Of a DNA stretch of 64,000 bases, positions 1 to 10,112 are shown piece after piece. The notes below the pieces were generated by a model. It was not told where the DNA came from and did no database searches. It worked only from the letters and a program-made list of their open reading frames with translations. The stretch's first letter is position 1, and the number at the start of each line of letters is the position of its first letter. A program made the position numbers and the translations under genes. The stretch is from Actinotalea solisilvae (GTDB lineage Bacteria > Actinomycetota > Actinomycetes > Actinomycetales > Cellulomonadaceae), in contig NZ_JADDKQ010000005.1 in NCBI RefSeq assembly GCF_016464425.1, positions 39,884 to 103,883 on the forward strand, in the 5' to 3' direction.

Positions 1-460
1 CCTCGAGGGAGGCGGCGAGGGCGTCCGGGTCCACGGCGGGGCGCAGCATGTCGTTGCCGCCGCCGACGAGGCTCACGAGGTCGGGGCGGAGCTCGAGGGC
101 GGCGGGCACCTGCTCGCGCAGGATGGGCCCGAGGAGGCGCCCGCGGATCGCGAGGTTCGCGTAGAGCAGCGGCTCGGCCAGGGCCACCGCGCCGTCGCCG
201 GCCGCGTCACGCCCGTCCGCGCCCCGGCCGCCGTCGGCCGCGCGCTCGGCGAGGTGGACGGCGAGCAGGTCCGCCCAGCCGCGGCACGCGAGCGCCGGGT
301 CGACCGCCGTCGTCGTCGCGGGCGGGGCGCCCCCGGGCACGTCCCACAGCCCCTCGGTGAAGGAGTCGCCGAGGGCGACGTAGCGCCGCCAGGGCGCGCG
401 GGGAGCGTCACCCGGAAGCGGGTTCTGGTCGGAGCCGTGCGGCAAGCGGGTGAAACTCAC
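1..460 (-). CDS. SGNH/GDSL-family hydrolase (partial, C-terminus outside window)
   Basis: Serine esterase/lipase of the SGNH fold. The first 153 codons are present, read leftwards from a GTG at 460, and the gene runs off the left edge. Block I is clear (GDSFTEG, around residues 31-37, with the nucleophilic serine), as is the block III Gly-x-Asn-Asp signature (GGGNDM, around residue 139). There is no signal peptide, so the enzyme looks cytoplasmic. The catalytic Asp-His block V would lie beyond the window. The gene is divergent from the riboswitch-controlled gene to its right. The substrate cannot be told from sequence; the fold assignment is firm. Confidence 0.85.
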   Translation of the reverse strand, partial: MSFTRLPHGSDQNPLPGDAPRAPWRRYVALGDSFTEGLWDVPGGAPPATTTAVDPALACRGWADLLAVHLAERAADGGRGADGRDAAGDGAVALAEPLLYANLAIRGRLLGPILREQVPAALELRPDLVSLVGGGNDMLRPAVDPDALAASLE

Positions 461-555
461 GGGGGCAAGTGTGCTCCGATGCCCCAGCAGCGCCCAATCC
501 GGGCACGTCGTGCGGGTGAGAGCGCTGGACGCACCGGGGTGCCGGGGGCATCCTG

Positions 556-645
556 AACAGGTCAGCGACAAAGGCAAACCCTCCGCGAGGTGGGGACGCA
601 AAGCCACGGGGCCCTCGAGGTCAGCCGGGTTACCGAACGTGAGGT
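556..645 (+). promoter_or_regulatory. Cyclic di-GMP-I (GEMM-I) riboswitch
   Basis: The conserved blocks of the GEMM-I aptamer occur in order: GGCAAACC (573-580), a P2 hairpin capped by a GCGA (GNRA-type) loop (585-588), GGGACGCAAAGCC (593-605), then the P3 side with AGCCGGGTTACCG (623-635). This class binds cyclic di-GMP; single-base variants bind cAMP-GMP. It lies on the + strand about 220 nt upstream of a small secreted-protein gene (864) with no other rightward gene between except a possible 31-codon ORF. No U-rich terminator is visible, so the mode of control is open. Confidence 0.9.
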
Positions 646-650
646 GTCAC

Positions 651-746
651 ATGAGCAGCACGCTCCCCCAGCGGTCCCGCTCCACCCTCCCCTCCCTCTG
701 CGCCGAGCGCGCGTCCCTCGGGCTGTCCGCCCCACCCGCGTCCTGA
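651..746 (+). CDS. Possible 31-aa leader ORF downstream of the riboswitch
   Basis: An ATG lies 16 nt after the end of the aptamer core and opens 31 codons ending TGA at 744-746. The peptide is Ser/Leu/Arg-rich with no recognisable domain. Upstream, GAGGTG (641-646) is a fair ribosome-binding sequence, but spacing is short. It may be a translated leader or chance. It is listed because it fills the gap between aptamer and target gene. Confidence 0.25.
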   Translation: MSSTLPQRSRSTLPSLCAERASLGLSAPPAS

Positions 747-795
747 GCCTCGTCTCGGGACGCTCTTCCGCATCCCCCACGCGGGGCATGCTCCC

Positions 796-840
796 GCCGG
801 CAGGACGCCGGCACACGGGATCACCGGACGGAACCGGTGA
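796..840 (+). promoter_or_regulatory. Two consecutive hairpins in the leader of the c-di-GMP-controlled gene
   Basis: GCCGGC-AGGAC-GCCGGC (796-812) is followed by TCACCGG-ACGGAA-CCGGTGA (821-840). The second hairpin ends 13 nt before the GGAGGGTGGAG ribosome-binding site of the gene at 864. They could be part of the riboswitch expression platform. Neither has a U-tract. Confidence 0.4.
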
Positions 841-863
841 GCGGGACCACCAGGAGGGTGGAG

Positions 864-1280
864 ATGGACAGCAGGACCCGGAAGGCGGCGTCGGTGGCCC
901 TCGTGGCGCTGGCGCTGGTGGGGGTGCGCACGGCGGCCGCAGCGGGCGCCGACCAGGGCCTGGGGGCCCAGGAGATCGTGCTCGGCGCGGACGAGCTGCA
1001 GGGGTGCAGCGAGTCCGAGGTCGGGATCGACTACGACGTCGCCTACGACGCCGCACTGCAGGGATACGGGGTGAGCGCGGCCCGGCTGTCGGGGCTGGAC
1101 GCGGCTTGCCAGGGACGCGACGTCGTCGTGACCCTCAGCGGACCCGGGGGGGTCCCGCTGGCCGAGGTGTCCGCAGTGGTCGGTGCGTCGGAGATGACGA
1201 TCGCAGTGCCGGCGGGTTCGCCGGTGGCGGCCGAGCAGCTCACGGGGGTGAGCGTCGTGCTCGGCGACGCCGAGGTCTGA
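864..1280 (+). CDS. Small secreted protein under c-di-GMP riboswitch control
   Basis: This 138-aa protein has an N-terminal signal peptide: basic MDSRTRK, hydrophobic VALVALALVGV, then Ala-rich TAAAAG, with cleavage likely near residue 25. The mature part is short, acidic and beta-rich, with two cysteines near residues 48 and 77 that could form a disulfide. I do not recognise a named family. The start is set by the strong site GGAGGGTGGAG directly before ATG 864; an in-frame ATG at 837 has no such site. It is the first convincing gene after the cyclic di-GMP riboswitch, so a role in surface or sessile-state biology is inferred, not shown. Confidence 0.8.
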   Translation: MDSRTRKAASVALVALALVGVRTAAAAGADQGLGAQEIVLGADELQGCSESEVGIDYDVAYDAALQGYGVSAARLSGLDAACQGRDVVVTLSGPGGVPLAEVSAVVGASEMTIAVPAGSPVAAEQLTGVSVVLGDAEV

Positions 1281-1293
1281 GGACCTCGGCCGG

Positions 1294-1339
1294 CTGACGG
1301 GGCGCCGCCCCCTGGGGAGGGGGCGGCGCCGTCGGTCAG
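1294..1339. terminator. Bidirectional terminator hairpin
   Basis: A perfect 12-bp stem (1301-1312 with 1319-1330, loop TGGGGA) sits exactly between the convergent secreted-protein and ung genes. There is no T-run, as is usual in very GC-rich actinobacteria. Confidence 0.75.
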
Positions 1340-1355
1340 CAGGGGTGGACGGCCT

Positions 1356-2063
1356 TCAGGGCGCGTCCGGAGCCCCGCCCGGGGGCTGGTCGGGGGACCA
1401 GCGGACGGGCGGGGCGCCCTGCTCCTGCAGCAGCGCGTCCACGCGCGAGAACGGCCGCGAGCCGAAGAAGCCGCGCGAGGCCGAGAGCGGGCTCGGGTGG
1501 ACGCTCGCAACCACGGGCACGCGGCCCAGCAGCGGACGCACCTCCTGCGCGTCCCGCCCCCACAGCACCGCGACGAGCGGCCCACCGCGCTCGACGAGCG
1601 CCGCCACGGCGCGGTCCGTCACCTCCTGCCAGCCGAGCCGCCGGTGGGACCCCGGCTCGCCCGCGCGGACCGTGAGGACGCGGTTGAGCAGCAGGACGCC
1701 CTGCTCGGCCCAGTCCGAGAGGTCGCCGTCCGGGCCGCGCACCGCGCCGACGTCGTCCGCGAGCTCGCGGTGGATGTTCTGGAGCGACCGCGGCAGCGGG
1801 CGCACGCCGCGCGCGACGGAGAAGGAGAGGCCGACGGCGTGCCCGGGCGTGGGGTAGGGGTCCTGGCCGATCACCAGCACCCGCACCTCGGCGAGCGGAC
1901 GGGCGAAGGCGCGCAGGACGGCGTCGGGCGCGGGGAGCCACGCGCGTCCCGCGGCCGTCTCGGCGCGCAGTGCGTCGCCGATCGCCCGCAGCCGGGGTTC
2001 GACCGGCGCGAGCGCGTGCGCCCAGTCCGGCGCCATGAGCGCGTCGAGGGGCTGGCGGACCAC
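1356..2063 (-). CDS. ung: Uracil-DNA glycosylase (family 1)
   Basis: Removes uracil from DNA at the start of base excision repair. The 235-aa length is normal for the family. The water-activating loop GQDPY is at residues 66-70 (catalytic Asp68), followed by [11 protein letters not shown]; the minor-groove intercalation loop HPSPLS is at 189-194. The GTG start at 2063 lies 6 nt after a TAGGGT -10 box (2075-2070 on the minus strand) and has no ribosome-binding site, so the mRNA is probably leaderless. It converges on the riboswitch gene across a shared terminator. Confidence 0.96.
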   Translation of the reverse strand: MVRQPLDALMAPDWAHALAPVEPRLRAIGDALRAETAAGRAWLPAPDAVLRAFARPLAEVRVLVIGQDPYPTPGHAVGLSFSVARGVRPLPRSLQNIHRELADDVGAVRGPDGDLSDWAEQGVLLLNRVLTVRAGEPGSHRRLGWQEVTDRAVAALVERGGPLVAVLWGRDAQEVRPLLGRVPVVASVHPSPLSASRGFFGSRPFSRVDALLQEQGAPPVRWSPDQPPGGAPDAP

Positions 2064-2225
2064 GCGCCGACCCTAGTTCGGCCCGGCCGCCGGGAGGCGT
2101 GCGCGACGCGCCGGGGCGACGCGCCGGGCGAATGACACGTCTGTCATTCCGCGTCTACCATGGCCGAGCAGGACAGGCACGAAGGCACGACCCGGCCTCA
2201 CCACGGGCAGCACCGAGGAGGACGC

Positions 2226-2543
2226 ATGGACGCGACGGGCGCGACCGCCACCGCCGAGCGGGCGGTCCCGAACGGCAGCCGCACCGGCGTCGGCGAGCTC
2301 TCCGAGCGCGACCAGGAGATCCTCGCGTTCGAGCGGCAGTGGTGGAAGTACGCGGGCGCCAAGGAGCAGGCCGTCAAGGAGCTCTTCGACATGTCCGCGA
2401 CGCGGTACTACCAGGTGCTCAACGCGCTCATCGACTCGCCCGCCGCGCTCGCCCACGACCCGATGCTCATCAAGCGCCTGCGCCGCATGCGGTCCTCGCG
2501 CCAGCGGGCGCGTACCGCGCGTCGCCTGGGCATCGACGCCTGA
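2226..2543 (+). CDS. DUF3263-domain protein
   Basis: A 105-aa protein whose core (about residues 22-85) carries the DUF3263 signature: an acidic SERDQEILAFE helix, then WWKYAGAKEQAVKELF and SATRYYQVLN. This looks like a small helix-turn-helix protein; family members are actinobacterial and of unproven function, possibly DNA binding. The start at 2226 is chosen because GAGGAGGAC precedes it closely; an in-frame ATG at 2160 lacks such a site. It is followed after 30 nt by the LytR_C gene, a pairing common in related genomes. Confidence 0.85.
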   Translation: MDATGATATAERAVPNGSRTGVGELSERDQEILAFERQWWKYAGAKEQAVKELFDMSATRYYQVLNALIDSPAALAHDPMLIKRLRRMRSSRQRARTARRLGIDA

Positions 2544-2573
2544 GCCCCCTGCCCGGCCGCTAGCCTGTCCGCC

Positions 2574-3185
2574 GTGAAGGCCGGCGACTACCCCTACCCC
2601 GCGGACGAGTTCGACGCTGCGGACGCCCGGGGTGGTCCTCGCGGAGTGCACCGCGCGCCGCGCTCGAGCCGTAGCCGCTGGCTGCCGTTCCTCGTCGTGC
2701 TCGTCCTCTTCCCCCTGCTCGCCTACGGCGTCGTGACGTGGCTGTCCGACTGGCCCGGGCTGGGCGGTGCGCAGGAGACGCCGTCGGACACGTCCGACGG
2801 CGGCGAGGACGAGGGCACCGCGGAGGAGCCCACGACGGACCCGGCCGCGACCGACCCCGCGACCGAGGTCCCCGAGCAGCCGGAGGCGCCCCCGCCGCCG
2901 GTCGCGGACCTCGCGGCGCCCGTGGCGGTCTACAACTCGACCTCGACGTCGGGCCTGGCGGGCGGCGCGGCGGGCCGGCTCGAGGACGCGGGCTTCACGT
3001 CCGTGACGCCCGACGACTGGGAGGGCGACGACCCCGACGCGTCCGTCGTCCTCTACGCGACCGCGGCCGACGTCGCGACGGCGCAGCTCGTCGCGTCGAC
3101 GCTCGGCATCGCGGCCGTGCAGGAGGACGCCGCGCAGGCGCCCGAGGGCGTCGTCGTGGTGCTCGCGGACGACTACGAGCCCTGA
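2574..3185 (+). CDS. LytR C-terminal-domain membrane protein
   Basis: A 203-aa protein with a short basic cytoplasmic N-terminus, one membrane segment (about residues 40-60, WLPFLVVLVLFPLLAYGVV), a Pro/Thr/Glu-rich linker (about 68-115), and an extracytoplasmic LytR_C domain (from about 118: VAVYNSTSTSGLAGGAAGRLEDAG). LytR_C domains occur on cell-envelope proteins, but this one lacks the catalytic LCP domain. The GTG start at 2574 follows TAGCCT (2561-2566) by 7 nt, indicating a leaderless transcript although DUF3263 lies just upstream. Confidence 0.88.
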   Translation: MKAGDYPYPADEFDAADARGGPRGVHRAPRSSRSRWLPFLVVLVLFPLLAYGVVTWLSDWPGLGGAQETPSDTSDGGEDEGTAEEPTTDPAATDPATEVPEQPEAPPPPVADLAAPVAVYNSTSTSGLAGGAAGRLEDAGFTSVTPDDWEGDDPDASVVLYATAADVATAQLVASTLGIAAVQEDAAQAPEGVVVVLADDYEP

Positions 3186-3278
3186 CCCGCGCCGCCGGGC
3201 CGTCGTGACCGCGGCCGTCCGGTCGCCGCCCGGGCGCAGAGCCCGGAGGATGGGTGCGGGCGACGACGGGAGGCGGGC

Positions 3279-4733
3279 ATGACGCGGGTGCTCGACGCCG
3301 TCGTCGTCGGCTCGGGGCCGAACGGTCTCGCCGCGGCGGTGACGCTCGCGCGGGCGGGCCTGAGCGTCGAGGTGCTCGAGGCGCAGCCCCACCTCGGCGG
3401 CGGGGCGCGCACGGCGGACCTGGGCCTGGCGCCCGGCGTCGTGCACGACACGTGCAGCGCCGTGCACCCCATGGCGATCGCGTCGCCGTTCTTCCGCCGC
3501 TTCGACCTGCGCTCGCGCGGCGTGCGGCTCGTCGCGCCCGAGGTCTCCTACGCCCAGCCGCTGCCCGACGGCGCGGGCGTGGCCTACCGGGACCTCGCGC
3601 GCACGGCCGCGGGGCTGGGGCCCGACGGCGACGCGTGGCTCGAGCTCTTCGCGCCGCTCGTGGCGCACGCGGACGCCGTCGTCGACCTCATCATGAGCGA
3701 CCACCGGCGGCTGCCGCGCGACCTGGTGACCGCGGTGCGGTTCGGGCTGCGGACGCTCGAGCAGGGGCTCGGGCCGACGTGGGACCGGCGCTTCCGCGGC
3801 GACGCCGCGCCCGCGCTGCTCACGGGCGTGGCCGCGCACTCGATCACGCCGCTGCCGTCGGTCGCCGGGGCGGGCACCGCGCTGCTTCTCGGCACGCTCG
3901 CGCACGCGGTCGGCTGGACGGTGCCCGTCGGCGGCACGCAGGTCATCACGGACGCGCTCGTGGCGGACCTGCTCGCGCACGGCGGGTCGGTGCGCACCTC
4001 CCACGTGGTGCGCACGCACGCCGACCTGCCGCCCGCGCGCGCGGTCGTGTTCGACACCGTGCCCGCGACCGTCGCCGAGGTCATGGGCGCGCGGCTTGCG
4101 CCGCGCGTGGCCCGCGGCTACCAGGCGTACCGGCACGGCAACGCCGCGGCGAAGGTCGACTTCGTCCTGTCCGGGCCCGTGCCGTGGGCGGACCCGCGCG
4201 TGCGCGAGGCCGGCACCGTGCACGTCGGCGGCACGCGCGCGGACATGGTCGCGGCCGAGCGTGCGCTCGTCCACGGGCGCCACGCGGAGCACCCCATGGT
4301 GCTCGTCAGCGACCCGTCGGTCGCCGACCCGAGCCGCGCGGCGCCCGACGGCAGCCGGCCGCTGTGGACGTACGCCCACGTGCCCGCCGGGTCGCGCGTC
4401 GACGTGACCGAGGCGGTGACCGCGCAGGTCGAGCGCTACGCGCCGGGCTTCCGCGACGTCGTCGTCGCGGCGCGGTGCGTGCCGGCGGCGCGGCTCGAGC
4501 TGGACAACGCCAACTACGTCGGCGGCGACATCGCCGCGGGCGCGGTCACGCTGCTGCGCGCGCTGGCCGGGCCGAGGCTCGCCTGGGACCCGTACGTCGC
4601 GGGCGACGGCGTCTACCTGTGCTCCGCGTCGGCGCCCCCAGGGCCCGGCGTGCACGGCATGGGCGGGTGGCTCGCGGCGCGGCGCGTCCTGGCGGCGCGC
4701 GGCATCCACCGCCCGCCCGACCTCGCGCCCTGA
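3279..4733 (+). CDS. FAD-dependent oxidoreductase, phytoene dehydrogenase-like
   Basis: A 484-aa flavoprotein. The N-terminal dinucleotide-binding motif is VVVGSGPNGLAAA (around residues 7-19), with the acid after the second strand in EVLEAQPHLGGGART. The C-terminus has the second FAD-contact pattern around GVHGMGGWLAARRVL. Relatives are annotated as NAD(P)/FAD-dependent or phytoene-desaturase-like oxidoreductases; no carotenoid genes are nearby, so the substrate is unknown. GGGAGGCGGGC precedes the ATG and sets the start. It lies between LytR_C and groEL and is probably unrelated functionally to groEL, which has its own promoter. Confidence 0.88.
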   Translation: MTRVLDAVVVGSGPNGLAAAVTLARAGLSVEVLEAQPHLGGGARTADLGLAPGVVHDTCSAVHPMAIASPFFRRFDLRSRGVRLVAPEVSYAQPLPDGAGVAYRDLARTAAGLGPDGDAWLELFAPLVAHADAVVDLIMSDHRRLPRDLVTAVRFGLRTLEQGLGPTWDRRFRGDAAPALLTGVAAHSITPLPSVAGAGTALLLGTLAHAVGWTVPVGGTQVITDALVADLLAHGGSVRTSHVVRTHADLPPARAVVFDTVPATVAEVMGARLAPRVARGYQAYRHGNAAAKVDFVLSGPVPWADPRVREAGTVHVGGTRADMVAAERALVHGRHAEHPMVLVSDPSVADPSRAAPDGSRPLWTYAHVPAGSRVDVTEAVTAQVERYAPGFRDVVVAARCVPAARLELDNANYVGGDIAAGAVTLLRALAGPRLAWDPYVAGDGVYLCSASAPPGPGVHGMGGWLAARRVLAARGIHRPPDLAP

Positions 4734-4794
4734 GCGGTGCCCGCCGGCGCTCGCCGCGCCCGACGACGACCGTCCCCGACCGGGCGTGCGTCGC

Positions 4795-4824
4795 TTGCAC
4801 TCGCCCGTGGAGAGTGCCAATAAT
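4795..4824 (+). promoter_or_regulatory. SigA-type promoter of groEL
   Basis: A -35 TTGCAC (4795-4800) and -10 AATAAT (4819-4824) are separated by 18 bp. This is a strikingly AT-rich, near-consensus promoter in a very GC-rich region, and it lies immediately upstream of the CIRCE element. Confidence 0.8.
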
Positions 4825-4827
4825 GAG

Positions 4828-4854
4828 TTAGCACTCTCGACCCGAGAGTGACAG
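4828..4854 (+). promoter_or_regulatory. CIRCE element (HrcA operator) of groEL
   Basis: TTAGCACTC, 9-nt spacer, GAGTGACAG: the left arm is perfect and the right arm matches 6 of 9 positions of the CIRCE consensus GAGTGCTAA. It overlaps the expected transcription start, so HrcA binding would block initiation until heat shock. A partly overlapping inverted repeat, GAGTGCCAA (4812-4820) with TTAGCACTC (4828-4836), may give a second or composite site. Confidence 0.85.
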
Positions 4855-4873
4855 AAGACCCTGGGCCTGGTGA

Positions 4874-6607
<1,734 letters not shown>

Positions 6608-6650
6608 TCCCTCGGGACTGAGTCCGGGCCCAGCGCTCGCACGACACGAC

Positions 6651-6680
6651 GGCGGGTGTCCCCTTCGGGGGGCACCCGCC
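6651..6680 (+). terminator. groEL terminator
   Basis: A perfect 13-bp stem (one G-U) closed by a TTCG tetraloop at 6664-6667, 43 nt after the groEL stop. The rest of 6681-6899 holds no gene I can support. A weaker hairpin (GGGCGG/CCGCCC, 6871-6888) could end the leftward DUF4031 gene. Confidence 0.85.
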
Positions 6681-6899
6681 GTCCGTCGTCCCCGGCCACC
6701 CGCGGCGACCCTGCGCCGGCCGTTGCGCCCGTCCGGGCGTCCGGATGCTCGCCTGGGTGCCCGGTCGAGCAACGGTGCATCTGGCCCCGTACTGTCCCCC
6801 TCCACCTGCACGGATGCTCGACTCGCCGGAGCGCCCGCGGGCGCGGCGCCGTGCCCCCGCGCGAGCCCGAGGGCGGGACCGTCCGCCCGGGGGAGGGCG

Positions 6900-7166
6900 T
6901 CAGGGGCGGTCGCGGGCGGGGACGCGCAGGCCCGAGCCGCGCAGGCGGCGGACGAGCTCGCGGCTGTCGACCAGGGTCGCTCCGAGGGCCACGAGGTCGG
7001 CGTACCGCTCGGTCGGGACGTCGTAGTGGTCGAGGTCGAACGCGCGGCGGGGGATCCCCGCGGCGGCCGCGAAACGGTGCAGCTCGTCCAGCGACGCGTC
7101 GCTCACGAGGTGACCCCAGACCGTGCCGTGGCGCGGCCACAGGGGCGGGTCGAGGAGCACCGTCAT
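6900..7166 (-). CDS. DUF4031-domain protein
   Basis: An 88-aa protein beginning MTVLLDPPLWPRHGTVWGHL, with the core SDASLDELHRFAAAAGIPRR and HYDVPTERYADLVALGA. This is the full DUF4031 domain, seen widely in actinobacteria as a stand-alone small cytoplasmic protein of unknown function. The conserved Trp, His and Asp positions give it a metal-site look, but no activity is established. It is transcribed towards groEL, and nothing nearby suggests a pathway. Confidence 0.85.
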   Translation of the reverse strand: MTVLLDPPLWPRHGTVWGHLVSDASLDELHRFAAAAGIPRRAFDLDHYDVPTERYADLVALGATLVDSRELVRRLRGSGLRVPARDRP

Positions 7167-7350
7167 GGTCCCCGATCCAACCACCGGCCCGCGGCGACGG
7201 CGCGCCGCCCGAGGCGGGCGCGGGACGCGGACGACGCCGTCGTCCACAGCCGTCGCGTGGCCGACGCCTGCCCCCAGGCCCCACGGTCCCTCGCCCCCCG
7301 GCGAGCACGGCCGCCCTAGCGTCGGCGGCTCGACGACACGGGAGGGCCAC

Positions 7351-7638
7351 ATGAGGTACGAGGTCGACAGCGCGCGGGTCGCGCAGGCGAGCGCGGCGGC
7401 GGGCACGTCCGTCGCGGCGATCCGGACGGAGGTCGCGGCGCTGCTGCGGCACCTCACGGAGCTGCAGGGCGGCTGGCAGGGCACGGCGGCGACGGCGTTC
7501 GCCGGCGTCCTCGCGGACTGGGCGGCCACGCAGCGGACCGTCGAGGCGAGCCTCGACGGGATCACGGCCGCGCTCGGCACGGCCGCGCAGCACTACGCCG
7601 ACGCCGAGGACCAGGCGGCACGCCTGTTCGTGCGGTGA
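7351..7638 (+). CDS. WXG100-family (ESX/type VII secretion target) protein
   Basis: A 95-aa helical-hairpin protein: helix 1 (about residues 5-35), a turn with the W-x-G motif in LQGGWQGTAATAF (about 40-52), and helix 2 to about 88. WXG100 proteins are small substrates of type VII secretion. No other ESX gene (EccA-E, second WXG partner) is nearby, so it may be exported by a system elsewhere or act as a homodimer. GGGAGGGCCAC before ATG 7351 is the ribosome-binding region. Confidence 0.9.
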   Translation: MRYEVDSARVAQASAAAGTSVAAIRTEVAALLRHLTELQGGWQGTAATAFAGVLADWAATQRTVEASLDGITAALGTAAQHYADAEDQAARLFVR

Positions 7639-7661
7639 TACCCCGCGCCCGCCCCTCGCAG

Positions 7662-7749
7662 GGCGGTCAGGCCCCGCGTGCGGCGGTCAGGCCCTCTCGG
7701 GGCGGTCGGGCTCGCGCAGCGCGCTCGGGCCGCAGCCGGCGGTCAGGCC
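7662..7749 (+). repeat. Cluster of a 12-bp direct repeat (GGCGGTCAGGCC)
   Basis: GGCGGTCAGGCC occurs at 7662-7673, 7682-7693 and 7738-7749, with a degenerate copy at 7701-7710. The last copy contains the stop codon (TGA, read leftwards) of the HD-domain gene. The others look like tandem echoes of that gene end. Confidence 0.7.
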
Positions 7750-8522
7750 TCGCGCGCGGCGGGGGCGGGCTGGTGCGTGGTCGCGTCGCCCGAGGTGGCG
7801 GTGCCGTTCTCGGCGGACGGCGGCGCCGCGGCCTCGATCTTCGCGAGCTCCTTCTCGAGGCGGTGGAGCTCGGCGCCCACGTTCTGGCGCGCCGACTCCT
7901 CCCAGGCCGCGCCGAGCGGGCTGACGAAGAGCGCCTGCCGGTCGGCGAGCTTGCGCAGGATCTTGATGCGCGCGCGGACGAACTCCTCGAGGGGCAGGTG
8001 CGCGTACTCGGCGCGCACGTCGGCGAGGTACGCCTTGTACCGCTGCGGCTCGGCCGCGAGCATCGCGAGGTCGGCGTCGCACAGCACGGCGCAGTCGAAG
8101 TCCTCGGGGTCCGGCAGGTGGCGCCGCAGGGCGGTGACGAGGTGGGCGACGCGGTCGACCGAGGCGTCGGGGACGCCCAGCCCGCCCAGCTCCTGGCGCG
8201 CGAGCGCGGCGCTCGCGACCTCGTCCTCGCCGCCGCGCTGCGCGTACGACGCGCGCTCGGCCGCGTCGAAGACGGCGCCGTGGTACCAGGCGGCGAGCCG
8301 GACCAGGTCGGGCTCGTGCGTCTCCTCGGCCAGCTCGTCGACGCGCGCGAGCACGTCGGTGAGGTGGCGGACGTTGTGGAAGTGGCGGTGCGGGGCCGAC
8401 CAGCGGTCGAGGAGGGCCTCGCCGACCTTCTCGATCTCCTCGCTGGACGCGGTCGCGCCGGCGGCGACGCACGAGCGCGTCCAGGCCGGGACCAACCACT
8501 GCGGTGCGTCGTGGACGCCCAT
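7743..8522 (-). CDS. HD-superfamily predicted metal-dependent phosphohydrolase
   Basis: A 259-aa cytoplasmic protein. The HD-type metal ligands are spread as in the COG4339-like family: RHFHNVRHLTDVL (around residues 46-58), AAWYHGAVFD (around 77-86) and CDADLAMLA (around 147-155). The last 40 residues are a low-complexity Ala/Glu tail. Relatives are often misnamed as NMDA receptor subunits; that name should be ignored. GAGGCAGTCCCG precedes ATG 8522, and a TACGAT -10 box lies further upstream. The substrate is unknown. Confidence 0.85.
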   Translation of the reverse strand: MGVHDAPQWLVPAWTRSCVAAGATASSEEIEKVGEALLDRWSAPHRHFHNVRHLTDVLARVDELAEETHEPDLVRLAAWYHGAVFDAAERASYAQRGGEDEVASAALARQELGGLGVPDASVDRVAHLVTALRRHLPDPEDFDCAVLCDADLAMLAAEPQRYKAYLADVRAEYAHLPLEEFVRARIKILRKLADRQALFVSPLGAAWEESARQNVGAELHRLEKELAKIEAAAPPSAENGTATSGDATTHQPAPAAREA

Positions 8523-8643
8523 CGGGACTGCCTCATCGTGTCGGGGACAAACGATCAGTCATCGTAGCCCCGCCCGGCGACGGTGGCGTCGCGGGACCCG
8601 TCGCGGGCCCGGCGGGCGCGGGACGGGATGCCGCCCGACGTCG

Positions 8644-10112
8644 CTAGCCGGCAGCCGGCAGCGCCACGCGCACCGTCGCCCCGCCGCCCGGCGTGCGGTC
8701 GATCGCCACCGTCCCGTCGTGCGCCGCGACGATCGCGGCCACGATCGCCATGCCCAGCCCGGCGCCGCCGGACTCCCGCCCGCGCGCGACGTCGACGCGG
8801 TAGAAGCGCTCGAACACGCGCGCCGCGTGCTCGGGGTCGATGCCCGGCCCGTGGTCGCGCACCTCGACGACCACCGAGCCGTCGGCACGGCCGACGGCGA
8901 GCTCGACCGCGGTCCCGGCCGGGGTGTGCCGCGCCGCGTTGCCGACGAGGTTGGCGAGCACCTGGCGCAGCCGGTCCTCGTCGCCCAGGACGACGGCGCC
9001 CTGCGTCGACCCTCCCGCCGCGAGCGGCTCGACGCGCACGGGCCGCGCCGGGTCGAGCGCGCGCAGGTCGGCGGCGGCGTCGTGCACGGCGACGGCGAGG
9101 TCCACGGGCTCACGGCGCAGCGCGCGGCCCTCGTCGAGCCGGGCGAGGTCGAGCAGGTCCTGCACGAGCCGTCCCATCCGGGTGGCCGCGTCCTCCATCC
9201 GGCGGACGGTGTCGGGCACCGCGTCGGGCGGCACGGCGCCCATGCGGTACAGCTCGCCGTAGCCCCGGATGGTCGCGAGCGGCGTGCGCAGCTCGTGGCT
9301 CGCGTCGCTGACGAAGCGGCGCATGCGCTGCTCGGACGCCGTCCGTGCGCCGAACGCGGCCTCGATCTGCGCGAGCATGCCGTTGAGGGCCGCCGCCAGC
9401 CGGCCGACCTCGGTCGTCGTCGGTGCGTCGGGCACGCGGCGCGACAGGTCGCCGGCCGCGATCGCCTCGGCCGTGTCCTCGATCTGCCGGAGCGGCCGCA
9501 GGGCGCGCCGGACGCCGACCGATCCCGCGAGCGCGCCGAGGCCGACGACGCCGACGCCGAGGGCCACGAGCACCCAGCGCATGCGCGCGAGCGTCGCGTC
9601 GGCGGCGGTGGTCGGCAGGGCGACCGCCACGGAGCCGAGCACGCGGCCCGAGCCGGACTCCACGATGGGCCGCGCGAGGACGCGCCATCGCGGGCCCTCG
9701 TCGACCGATCCCACGGTGAAGGCACGGCCCTCGCGAGCGACCACCTCGGCCGTGCTGAGCGCCGGGATGTCCGCGACCGCGTCCGTGCCCGTGCGCGAGG
9801 CCCAGCGCTGCCACACCTCGCCCTCGGGCGTCACGAAGACGGCCTGGTAGTCGCTCGGGAGGTCGGCCTCCGAGGTGCTGCGGGGCAGCGCCCCCGTGAT
9901 CGCGACGAGGTCGCGCGACGCGCGGTCGAGCTGGTCGTCGAGCTGCGCGACCAGGCTCTGGCGCAGCATCGCGAGCGCCGTCGCGCCGGTGAGCGCGAGT
10001 CCGGCGACGAGGACCAGCGCGAACAGGAGCGAGAGCTGCGTGCGCAGCGGGAGCCGCCTCCACCCGCGGTCCCGAGACGCCCGGGCGGGCTCCGGGCCAC
10101 CCGGGGCGGCGG

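Noticed and set aside
7351..7638. ESX/type VII secretion locus
   Set aside because: Only a single WXG100 gene is present; neighbours are unrelated and no Ecc component is seen.
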